Assembly (NCBI GenBank): GCA_003260075.1
Contig: QLIY01000204.1
Coordinates: forward strand, 108,361 to 172,360
DNA length: 64,000 nt
Source: Phallusia mammillata
Taxonomy: Eukaryota; Chordata; Ascidiacea; Phlebobranchia; Ascidiidae
Direction: 5' to 3'
The notes beneath the pieces were generated by a model, which worked only from the letters and a program-made list of their open reading frames with translations, was not told the origin of the DNA and made no database searches. Below, piece after piece: positions 1-12,300 of the stretch. The position numbers and the translations under genes are program-made. Numbering within the stretch: the first letter of the stretch is position 1; the number at the start of each line of letters is the position of its first letter.

Positions 1-249
1 GGCTCTGTCATAAATTTCAAAAGACTTAAAACGCAGCCTCAAAGCTTTGATTGAAATGCCTAATTGTTTTTTTACATGGTTTGTTGTTGTTAAAGAGATT
101 TGGACACATGATATGTGTTAGCACCCAAAAAATCAGGTTGTAATATGTTTGTGTTAAAATAATACATTGGTTCTTACAGACAATAATTGCAGCCAGTAAC
201 TTTTGTAACACATTGAAGTATGCTAATTGTATTTTAATGTATTTCACAG

Positions 250-3200
250 ACACATTTAGTTGTTCGAGTGCCACCCTACCATGATCAGAACATCACAAAG
301 TCTGTCAATGTGCAAGTACTGGTTGAGCACAATGGACGCAAATGTGACCCACATAGCTTTACATTTGACCCCAACCCCAAACCAGCAAAGACAAACAATG
401 ATGTTGCCAATTCCCAAACCGAAGAGACACCTAAGATAAAACAAGAGACAGGTGCATGATTATCAACTAGTTCCACACAGTTTTAAACTCTTTGACTTAC
501 TTTATAAGATAGTTTAAGGTTTTTAAATTTTGTTTTTTGAATGTGATATTAAGGCAGGTTAGTAAGAATGCATAGTTTGTACATAAGCATGGATTAGTGC
601 ATGTTGTGTGCCTCAGGATCACATCTTAGCTCGTGTACAGACCAAACTGGTATTTATATTAAGTTGCAGCTATCATGAATGTATGTGGCTATTTTAACAC
701 TAAATTTTTCCTGCACAGAAAACCCAGTCACTAAAGCATTGTTGAGTGGAAATATTGATTGCAACTTTCTTGAAGCGCTGATGAAATTACTCAAGCCAGA
801 AGCGGATGCCAATGACATTAAGGCAACTGTTCAAGGTAATTGGATGCAATTTACTACTTTTGAGGACAATGAATACCAATCCATTTTCACTGGTCAAAAA
901 AAGTTTTAACAAATATTTTGACTAAGTTATTTCAGATTGATGAACTGACACTGGCTTATTGTTGGTTTTTGTTCATACAGTCAAGTTTCACATGTAAATG
1001 TTTGTTTGTTATAATGACTTCCAATTGAAATTCATTAATACTAACTGACTAGGGTTGTGTGGAGCTGAGTTTCAAACATGTTTCCTTTACTGTTTTAAAC
1101 TGTAATAACCTCTGCTTTGTTGAGCATTTGTTGCTTTTCATTACTAGAACTACACTTGTGTAAAAAACATGTATTTGCAAACCTAAATCCTAAATTCAGG
1201 AAAAAAATATTCTTATGAGACATGATGACATTAGAAGAGTTTGCATTAAGTAGATAAGTAGAAAAAAAATAATGCACAATGTTTGACTAACAGTGTCCAG
1301 GCGTCAAACAAAAACCCATTCCTGTCCCAAGAGACTTTGAAAGGAAGGAGTCATTGTTAAATACTTTGATGCCTTGACTCCTTTGCAGCCTTTGTTGTCT
1401 TGGTATTGATCGTACTATATTAAGTGCTGAGTTTTCAATCAAAACAATTGTGTTAACCTTGGAGATTGACATTAAAGAAATGTTGACATAAAATGTATGG
1501 TAACAGGAAAAACACAATGCTTTTGACAAATGCATGGGTCATTTAATTGGCCCAAATTGAAGATATATCATTAAATTAGCACCATGGCTTGATGTGTTGT
1601 AAAAAAATTACTGAAGACCACTTTACCCACGTTTCAAACTCCTTTGTTACAAAACATACAAAACACGGTATGTGTTGCATATAATGCTGTTTACCACAAT
1701 ATCTGCAACAATAGAAAGCCTAAAGTAAAGGTCTGCTCAGTAATAATAAAAATGATTTCTAGCAATAAAGATTTACGAGCTGACTTATATTTATTTAAAC
1801 TTTAGCATTTTGTGAGTTCCTTTTTTGCAATTTTAATTTTTAATTAGCTTAAATATCCTTAATTTACAACAGTGCACTGGATATTGATGCCGTGCATATT
1901 TGTTTTACTTTATCAGTGGCCCAAGCAGTGGCAACATCTCAAGCAGCTGGCATGGTCAACAACAATAATCACCAGATGGTGTTTCCCCCTCAGCAACCCA
2001 CTCAACCCATTCAGTTTGTTAGTAATAAACAGCCAGCATTATCCAACATTGAAAAACCAATTCCAACCCATACACCTGCCAGTGCCCAGTTTATTTTTAA
2101 ACCTACTGTAAGCGGAAATCAAATGACCCTGAAGCAAGCTGGGCCATTTAGTTCCATAATGAGCATTTCTGATCAAGCTGTTGCAAATACTAATGCTCAG
2201 ACAGTGCAAAACATGCAAGGTACTACCAACCCTGTTGTCTGTGGTTCAGCACCTAACAATGCGGGCTTGCTGGTGAAAACAGAGTCACAGGCGTGGGCTA
2301 TTGGACAGCAAAGCGGGTTTCCAAATTCTGTGCCAATGCAGAATGGAAATGCTTTCAATAAAGATGGCACTGGTACTATGGTCTTTTCTGCAACTGGTCA
2401 GAACCCACAGGTTGCAAGTGGATCAACCCAGTTTAACCATACCAGTGCACAACCAAACCATAGTAATCTGGCCCAACAAGGCATTGTATCACAAGCACCA
2501 ATGGAATCCAGCACACCCATACATGAAAACAGCCTTTATTCAACGTTACCAACCAGCATGTTCCAACAGGAAGTGGTTAAATCTGACCCTACGTTTGCGT
2601 TCGGAAATCAGCCTCTTGCCAGTACTTGCGGTAATGCAGACATGATGGGTATGCCATCACAGTTCACTGCATCAATGTCAGGAAGTACACTTAGTGCAAT
2701 GTCCAGCATGGCACTGCCAACCAACATGGGAAATTACATGACCAGCAGCACCAGTTCATCTGTTGTAGCTCACCAAAATGACATGCAGTTGTCTATGAAT
2801 GCCTCCCAAGACATACCTAAACTGCAAGACACCTCCTCTCCGCAGCTGGTTGCTTCACCACAGAATGTCATCTCACCAGAAGCAAATGCAAGTTCTGGTG
2901 TACCAGCAAATTTTGTATGGCCAACCATGCAGCAAGCGCAAAATGGTCAAAGTTTTACACCTTCACCCAATCAAAACGGTGACAACTTGCCTTTACAGGT
3001 AAGCACCATATGGACAAAGCCAGAACAGGGTAACAATGAAGTTTTGTTCACTCATGGCACTGTAAACACTGATGCCAGTGAGCTTTCGATGAGTGGTGAG
3101 CAGCAGCTGTTTACCATAACTGAGTCTATGAGGATACTTGACCAAGAGAAACCTGTGACAACAAATATAAATTTGTTAAACAGTCCAACCCAGTTGCAGT

Positions 3201-6200
3201 CAAGCCACAGTGCCGGAAGTCTTGCCCAAATGGTTCTGAAAAGCCCTTCAGAAGTTGCACAAAGCAGTCCAGGTACTGAAAACAACAGTTTGGTGCAAAG
3301 CCCTATGACTGAAACTGGTTTGTCTATTGGCTTCGACAATGATTTCACTCTAAGCGACCGTGATGTCATATCACCAAGAAAGTCCCTTGAATCTTCGATG
3401 ATGAATGCAGACATCATTCAAGAGATCATTTCCGACTGTTCTAATGCCCAACCGGCTACAAGCATCCCCTTCAGCAGTCAAATTAACCCAGTGATGAATA
3501 ACATGGCAAGTGGCAGTCATGCAATGCATAACGACATGTCACATGTCCTTGCCACAAACTCACCTGCCCAAGCAACTCTGTTTAACAGTGCTGAACAGAC
3601 AAACACCACACAACAGTTCGTCACCACACACCAGCCCCAGTCACAGACGTTCTCTCCTGGCCAGACTGTTAACATGATCCAAAACCCATCTATGGATCCG
3701 ATGCAGCAACAAGGCATCATTAACCACCAACAGCAGCAGCAGCAACAACAACAGCAGTCACAACAACAGCAGCAACAACAACAGCAGCAGCTCCATCATC
3801 AACAACAAGAACAACAACTGCAAGAGCAAGGGGGGGGGGTCAACAGCAGCAGCAGCTCCATCATCAACAACAAGAACAACAACTGCAAGAGCAACAACAG
3901 CAACAACAGCAGCAACAGCAGCAACAGCAGCAACAACTGCAACAACAACAACATTCACAACAACAACAGCACCATCAACAAGAACAACAGATGCAACAGC
4001 AGCAGTTGTCAAAACCTGAAATGAATCTTGTGGATGATTTAAACACAATTTTAGAGGATTCAATGATGGTATGTGAAATGGCTCATGTTGTAGAAATACT
4101 TATTGACCTGATGTTGGCAATTGACTGTTTTAGGGCACTTGCTCTTATTGCACTTTCTTTAATTTTAAGTTTTACACACGAAACATTCACTTTTTTTCAC
4201 TTTACTAAAGGCACCTTAAAGCATTTTTAGTAGCATTGGAAATTGTCTCACGTAATGGCCTTTTAGTTGATGCAAAACAACATGTATAGAAGATATTTTT
4301 CTCTTGCAGGACACAAACATGTATTTGGTAAATCCTAATATGGTGCAACCACAAGATTCTAACACCAATACCAATTTCCAACATGAGATGGCCCAACAGG
4401 TAAATGTACCAGTAAGGTCTTGTTGAACTGTTTTATTTAAAAAGTATATTACATTGACTGCTAAGAAACAATACTTTATTCAAAAAAGGAATTAGGTGTG
4501 TATGTTGCAAGCTATTCTTTTCAGATAAGAGTTTTGTCACTGCCAGTTCTGTGCAGACTAAAAGCTGATTTAATGTTTATGTATCCTTTTATTACCATCT
4601 TATTTTCACACAATGCCCTTCATTCGCCCATTTTTTCTTGCTTTGAGAACCACTAATCTACACCTATATGTTGTAAAGGTGGTTTCCTATCTTTGTTTAG
4701 CCAGTTTTAACCTGCCCTTTTTACCTTATAATGAGGCAATGGCAACATTTTTCTGTGAAATTTAAGGTTTGCACCAACCTTTTAGACTAGCTAAACTATT
4801 TCCTTTTTATACAACAAACCATGACAGCAAATTCTCATGTAAGGAGATATGTGCCACTGGTTTTAAATGTCAGATAAAAACAAGAGTATTGAATTTCTTG
4901 CCGGAACTGTTTTCTTGAATGCCCTGACATGACATGTCATTGAAATTCAATTTCTGCGTCACATGACCAGTAGATCGCAGCCCAAAATTGTTGCTTATAA
5001 TCACAGGAAAGGCAATTCCAAATTACTGCTGTGCCACAAAATGCTGATCAGGTCATTGTTGTAAGTACACAGACTAGCTCCCATCATTAACTGTGATTTT
5101 TGTGTGTACATGCAACTTGACAGGTGCCAATAGTATAACTACTGCTAACCTACATAAAACATACTTAACGTATTTTTGTCCAACCATAAACTTTGGTAAA
5201 CTTTTGGTGTACATGTAGTTAAATAAACACTTTAACTCCAGAAATATATTCTGTGAAAGTGATAAAGATCCAATTTTCAATGATTTTTGTATGATTTACC
5301 ATCTACTATGTAGTCTATTGGGGAGGAATGAACATATTTTGAAATTTTAAGGGAGGAATTCCTCCAAAAAGTTGGGAACCACTGGCCTAATACTATCCAA
5401 ATTTTAACCTTCATTCCAACAAATAAAATTTAAACATAGCTTGTTCATCATTTTGGTCTCTGTTAATCCATACATACTATTTTATACTTAAAAATTCATT
5501 TTTCATACATAATCTAAGATGAATCATAGTACGCCAGGCCTATTAAAGGCGTTGTACCGAATCAGCCAGTCTTCCAAGCATTACCATATGGCAAGGCACA
5601 GGCTAGAAAATCTAGCTTCAGGGCTGATCTCAGTATGAATATATTCATCTGAACAATCTAAAATGCTCAGAATATGTGTATTTTTGTCACATAGTTATAG
5701 GTTATCAAATTTCAAAGTGCTTTGTTTTTCATATCTAGGTGCAGCAACAGGTGGACTCCCAAGGGTCAGACTTAAAAAGGTGAGTGGCTACTGGTGGAAA
5801 CCTGTTTGTGCCAAGTTATTGACATGCCTGAGGTTAAATGTGTCACAAGACACAGACTAATGGAAATCAGTCTGCGCTACGGTTTGTGGTCAAAGCATGT
5901 TTGCCCAGACACCCAGGATCAATGATTAGCAGATATGTACCACTATGTCAGGCATTAAACTTTTATTTCCCATGCCAAGTGGCTATAACTCTTACCCTAC
6001 CAGATGCTAGGTTTGTTGTGCTGTTATCAGGTTAAATTATACCACTCTACTATATGTATTTTGCCCATAAAGAGCGTTAGGGGTATTGATTACAAAAATT
6101 CCCATTAATGGCTTTTAATTGAGCTTGTACCATTTTCGGAACCTCAACATTAAGCAGTATTGACTGCATAAATTTTAAACGTTCACACACACCTCCCTAT

Positions 6201-6311
6201 CTTAGCTGAAACAGTACAGGCATTACACAGCGTGGTATCGTTGGGGGAGTGGGACGCATCATGGATGATTTATTGCTTTCTGTTCCTGAAAGGGATGGTT
6301 CGCTGCAGTAA
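250..6311 (+). CDS. NFAT5: NFAT5-like transcription factor, 3' part (7 exons)
   Basis: Rel-family transcription factor of the osmotic-stress (TonEBP/NFAT5) type; the DNA-binding Rel half lies left of the window. Exons read from splice signals: 250-451, 719-835, 1917-4068, 4310-4399, 5007-5060, 5739-5779, 6215-6311, with phases that agree throughout. The first exon carries the end of the Rel dimerisation region (THLVVRVPPYHDQ), almost the same as vertebrate NFAT5 and unlike NFATc1-4. The 1917-4068 exon is a Ser/Thr/Gln/Asn-rich activation region ending in long polyGln and an acidic-hydrophobic patch (NLVDDLNTILED). The last exon ends IMDDLLLSVPERDGSLQ, resembling the LLVSLQ tail of NFAT5. The big exon is interrupted at 3830-3840 by ten G plus T and a repeated segment, which shifts the frame. 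Leaving out one 65-base repeat period makes the exon set 2688 nt, an exact multiple of three (895 aa plus stop). The intron at 836-1916 holds nothing I recognise. The last exon is the least certain. Confidence 0.88.
3782..3894. repeat. Direct duplication with G10 linker inside the NFAT5 polyGln exon
   Basis: A segment of about 48 bases encoding QQQLHHQQQEQQLQEQ ends at 3829. It is followed by ten G (3830-3839) and one T, and is then repeated to about 3894. The offset between copies is 65 bases, so the second copy is read two bases out of frame. That turns the Gln-rich reading into an Asn/Ser-rich one. The correct Gln frame resumes in the shifted phase and runs to the splice donor at 4068. It is probably an assembly join and not a real allele. 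Confidence 0.85.
5318..5392. mobile_element. Possible hAT-type terminal fragment
   Basis: The stretch ends AAAAAGTTGGGAACCACTG, close to the AGGTTGAGAACCACTG end of hAT-Charlie-like elements. A related sequence occurs at about 8595-8652 (GGAATTCC then GTTGGGAACCACC), and another weaker one lies at 13279-13294. No opposite end or target duplication was found, so this is a fragment call only. It lies in an NFAT5 intron. Confidence 0.35.
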
Positions 6312-9300
6312 AACTATTGTGTTATGCTTGCGTGATTAGGAATGCGTTTCGGTATCGAATTAATAATAATCGGTTTAGCCTCTCCTGTAGCGGATTTATA
6401 CCTTTTTTGCGCTCATTCACTTTGAACGTTCATAGGATTTTTTTGTTTCCCCTTGTCTGCGATGAATGACAAAAATATAGCAAATTGTGGTAAATTGCAT
6501 TGAATTTTGAAGCAAACTTGGAGCATTTTTGTATCTTCCGTGACATAATTTTGAAAATGCTATTCAAGAAATGTCGTAAATCATGCTGAAACTCAAAAAT
6601 GCGTAAACAACTCTATCTCGTACCCCTCTTTAAATGGGTAGACGTACTTTGGTTAAGAAACCCTGCTATAGTTTTATTGGACTTAACTGTTGAATGGACA
6701 GTTGTTGCAAGGTAAAATTTAACTTTATAACTTTTACTTAAACTAACTTAAACATGAAAATAACTAACACTTTGTATCTTTACGTATATTTGAAACGTCG
6801 AAATGATCACATTTGCGAGATTTCTGCGTTTCAAATATTTATTTCATCCACATTAGGATAAGCGGTGGTGACGTAGGGAGCACATCATTTCGTGTAATCC
6901 CGCTTAACGAGAAAGTCCAATACTCCCAAGTACCTCCCAATCGATTTCCTCACGACCCCAAAACAAACAATCGCATTTGGCAACAAACCCTTTGTAGCTG
7001 GTTGCGCAACACTCGAGCAAAACCGCAATTCAACGACGATTATTGCAACATACACAACAATCACCCGTTGGTAGAAATCACCAATTCCCGCTCGGTGTTT
7101 TTGCTGCTAGTCGCAGCGAAGTCTATTTTTGGCAGGTTTTGTCAACGCTCCTGTCGCATATAAGTCCTTTAGGGGATTTGTTCGTTAATTTACACGATCT
7201 TGTGATCCTGGCATGAGATTTCAGAAAAATGTCGTCGAAACGAGCATCGCGTTGCGTAATCGGTTATCGGTTCTGCTTTTTGTTTTGTTGCCTACCGTGG
7301 GTATTTGATCATTCCATCGCCTGTTGCACAATGTAAAACATGGTACTTTGAACCTTCTTGCAAAAATGGCAATTGGTTTAACATAGTCCAAATGAGGTAG
7401 GAAACATATTTAAAATGCAGATAGGATTACATTTATATTTTAGAACACTATACGTACACGGATCTGTTTACAAGTTTAAGCAGGAAAATAACGGCCCAAA
7501 TAGACGTAACGGTTGTAACTGAAGTGGCCTCTCATTTCACTGATGATGGTATATAACGTTTGAATTGTAAAGCATATCGGATTTTACGTCTATTTTCGCC
7601 GTCATTTTTCTCATTCAATTTATATTTTATTTATTGCCAAAAAAATTTCCCCAGTTTTTTACACAAATTTCGTTGCAAATGCAACAAGCAAAAAACGCCT
7701 TGTCCAAATCCTGTCCATTGCGTTCCTATTTGTAACCTGTATTTTCGTTAATTCAAAGCGACGTGTGACCACTAGTATGTTTAAAGCACACTACCCTTGG
7801 GCATATTAGTAACATTTTGTAACTGCGGTCAATAAATAAAACTGATCTCCGTTGCAAGGAGTTTTAAAGAGACGAAATTATTCCCAAGGGGCCACATTAG
7901 GCCCTCTTATACCTGCCGAAAATGGTTCCCTTTAGGACAATTGTATCGATTTTTAAGGCTTTGTTAACATATAAAGCATGTCCATGACTTTAGCACAAAG
8001 AAGTTGGTATTCTCCTAGATAAGATATTGTTTCAAAAACTTTGCATAATTGACATAGTTTTCATTGATATTTTTTATGTTTAAAAAAATGCTTTAAAAAA
8101 TGTGGAGGCTACTTTTTAGCTTTTTTACACAACAAAGGCAGCAACAAGTTTTTCCGACAAACAGTTGTTTCCATTAGGACCCGTTCAAATTTAATTTCTT
8201 TTGTCGTTACCATGTCGACTAAACGTTCTGCATTAGGAAGCCAATCAAAACCAGGCACAACTAATTGGCTTCTGAATTTCTGTTTTAGTTTCGAAACGAT
8301 TGATGGATCAGTGTTGGGCCTGCGGACGGACGACACTGCCAGTTTTGTTCAACCAAATCCACAGCAGGTATGTGCAATGTACCAGTCTTTACCCATCGTT
8401 TCCGAACCTTAAACAAGCCAAGATGTTACAAAATGTTTTTTTTTTCACCCTGAAATAACACAAAGTAGTAATACGACGCTGAACCTAACAATCCATGTCC
8501 AATTTAGGACCCCAAATCGGCTTTAGGTACTCAGTAGCGAAAACTTAAGACTTTGTTAGAAGCTGCACGCATAGCGAATATATTCCTAATTCCTTCCTTA
8601 AAGTTTTAAAATTTCTGAATTTCGAGAGGAATTCCCCTTAAGTTGGGAACCACCCAGTCGCGCCATATTGCCCCTTAATATGGTCGCCCGAAAGTGCGCC
8701 CGGCTTATAGCGTGGTTCTGGCAATAAGCGTCGTCCGCGTGTGCAAATCTTGGCAGTTGCATTGCACCAGATATGTATTACTAAAAAGTGCAAAAAAACT
8801 TTCTCAAATACGACTGCGGACGAAGTCCTAAAACCTAAACGGAGCGGTCACATGTCAAGTGTTATAGCCTAGAAAACATCGTGCGGTGACATTTATGCGA
8901 ATAGTTCGTTAATTGTCAGCATGACAGTAATAAGTAAATTTTGTTGTTGTTTATTTAAAGCTGAAAAATATTGCAATCAGTTTGGTTCGCAATTTGTGAT
9001 ACAAAAAGCAAGCATCTTAATTTAACTGATGTTTAAAAGGACCCAGAAAGTGTCTCGTATCAGCATATTTTTTTCCTCCATTGCTTACTCTGTGTATTGG
9101 GAACAGTCATGTATGTAATCATAGACATAATTAGCTTTGTGCATAATTGTGGAGAATAGCTTTCTTGCCAAATTAGTCACAACGTTTTCTCACAAAAAAA
9201 ATCGGAATCCAATAATTCGTGTTGTGATCCGCCGGTTTTACGTGATACCCCTAGATGATTCATCAAAATTTCCAAAGACTTTCGAAAATGAACGTTTGTT

Positions 9301-12300
9301 CCACTACATCGAAGCTTTATTGAACAGTGAGCAAACGAAAATGAGTTTATTAGGACAAAAATGTGCAAATCAAAATTGAAAAAAATTCCATACTCTACTG
9401 AATAACCAAGCAAGCCAAAACTATTTTAACTGGCTAAGTTTTAAGTGGCCGGTTTTTAAACATGTTTTTTGTGACGCGCTAATTCCTTCGTAGGGACCGG
9501 CTTGTTGTGACGTATTTGACCGCGGAATGTGAAACCGTCAATTACGATCTAGCCTTAAAGCTATTTGCTATTTCTCAAAATTCCAAGTAAAGTAGGTCAT
9601 GGCGGTAATATTATAATGACCTGGAAAACGCAAAAGCCTAATTCGCAATTTTTACGTCGTAACAGTGTTACTTAGTGACTCATCACTACTGCGTTAAGTG
9701 TTATGCATAAGTCAATAGAAAACGATTTTCGTTGATTATTTCTCGGTAAAATCAAACTTGGTGTGATAACATGTTTAGAATTGGTATTTTGCATTAACGT
9801 GAACCCCATTCAAATTGTAATAACTTCGCGTTATTGAACAAATCACCAAAATAGTTTTTGTTAGTTATCACTACAGTAATTGAATGAGGATATTTAACAC
9901 ATTTGCTTTTAATTAGCCGTAATCAATACAATCAGTAAACCATTTGGCCAAACCTGTTAATGGCCTGCGTTAAGTAGCATACTTTCTGTTCACTCAAGCG
10001 GAACCGCCTCGTGACTTGTCTCTTCGCTATTTCAACAGATACGTGTTGTTTTGACGCGGTATTGTTCCCAAGTTACTATGAAAACTCAATACGTTAGCTC
10101 ATGTATTAATTTTATACAAGACTTTTTTTCAAATCCAAGTTACCTAACATTGTTTAAAATATACCCTTAACATTTGTGTAAAGGTTTTTGCATTTACAAA
10201 CCGATGTGTCTAAATCTAAAATACCCAGAGGCAACGCGCGTTGAGTATGTAGTGGCTGAGCGGCGCCACCCAGTGGAGTAATTTGTGTTTTGTTGTTTAG
10301 GTTTTCGACTCATTTTCAACGGGTGGTAACAAGCCAGTGAGTTTGGAAGAGCAAAATCGACAGTAACATATCCGATATATTGAGGTAAGCTCCCCAAAAT
10401 ATATCACACATTAGCGTATCGTGTCTGTACATTACGTGCCAAATTTATATCACACTACCTAGCTACCTCACAACACCCACTATTGGAATGTGATAACTTA
10501 TGTGCATCCAAGCGCAAACAATATTTTCGTGGGGAATTCCATTTGAAAATTGAAAAACACATTTTGTTGCCAACTGAGGGAGGTCATTAAAAACCCGATT
10601 TTCTGTATGAAGATGTAAAAAGCGCAAAACCTGCCACGAAGTCGTTTGGAATGTGTTTAACTTAATAGGGCAAATAATTTTTCTAAACCATGAGCAGAAT
10701 AATTGCGCAACGGCGGGGGGTAAACCAGTTATAGCGCAATAAGCAATAAAAGCCTAGCTGTTTAAGAGCGCTATAAAGACCTGTCATTGCCGCTTTTCGT
10801 AGCATTCCTTCCAAACATTTACTCAACAAAACTATTTCCTTTCGTAACGCGAATCGTTCCGGTTGACTGAGTTTCAGAACATACCGTGACGTCACATGTT
10901 TGGGTAAGAACCAAGTAATAGGGAATTAACAATAGCCGACAAGGGATATCCACAATTATTATCCTTCGATCTAGTCTAAGCGAATGCTGTTGTTTTGATA
11001 CTGGCGTAGCTCCGACCCTCTTATGTGCTTTTAATGTCCTATATTGGTCACTTAAAAGATAGCGTTCAAAGAGTATGATTTTCCAAAACATATTAAAATA
11101 GTTTATCAGGCAATAAAGGAAAAAAGAAGTTCCTGTTGTTTTACTGTTGAAGTAGTTGCGGCCTTATTGTGTGCTTTTAATGTTCTATTGAGGCAACTTG
11201 TTTGAAAAACTTGAAAAACACGTTCTAAAATTATTTGTCATGGTCCAAAATATTCGCATGACGTGCTTGAAATGACAAAAGTATGACAAGAATGAAATGA
11301 GAAAAGTATGCGTTTTATAGCCTTGTTTGCCCCGTTGGTGTGTTTATACAGTACCACCGTGTTTCTCGTAACAGTCAGTGCAACACGTTCAATATTTTTA
11401 TTTGTTCGCAAAAGCAAGGGTTTTCTATTCCATGCATCTTTTCTTTTGTTTGCAAAACCACTGCTGACATATGTGGTGTTCTTTGTTTAATCAATATCTT
11501 TTTATTTCAGAAATACCATCGTTTTCAGCGAAAGCATCAAATTTATTTATTCTTAAGGACGTTGTCCCTTCAGTGTTCAAACTCAATGTCTTGTCTACAA
11601 CGGTTTAAAGTAATTCACGCAAATACAACAACAACAGCAACAACATTGGAGAAAGTTCATTTCTGTCCTTCTGATCAGAGCCGCGGCTCTACCTACGGTA
11701 AAGACAAACACGCTTGTTGAACATTGTTAAAGCCTTGTACATGAGATCGTTTCTATAGTAACAGTTCAATAGCGCATTTAGACAAGTACTCGCTTTACAC
11801 GTCGTTTATTGCGTACAGCCAGTTGAGCTTGAATATAATATTGCTCTACGGGGTGTTAATTGAGATCTATCAAAGTTCCCAACAATGCAAACATCGGCCC
11901 TGGAGTCCGAAAATCGCAAAGCGCGTTAAAGTAAACTAACGGTTCGCATGGTACCCGCTCGTTTACCGCACTGTACACAAACATGATTTTCTCCCGTGGA
12001 TATGTTGATTTCAGCCGACGGCTTGTCGATTTTCAACAGGACACTGTGGTAAAGGTAAATTTTTGTAGTTGTATGCATACAAATGCATGTGTGCCGTCAA
12101 ATCTTTGTTTTTTTAATAAAACCGCTTTAAATTTTATTGCGGCCCATGGCACTATTCAATTTCCTATCTAGAGCCAAGTTCCTACGCTTAATATGGCCTA
12201 TCGTATAAAGCTTTCGAGAAAGAAAAAAGTCTGTTTGGTGCGTTTTTTGAAAGTTTATTACGTTTAAGTTTCATTTCCGTTTTTTTTTAATAACTTGCGA

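Noticed and set aside
3758..4063. Minus-strand frame rich in Val/Ala/Leu opposite the NFAT5 polyGln
   Set aside because: It is only the complement of CAG/CAA repeats; it has no independent support.
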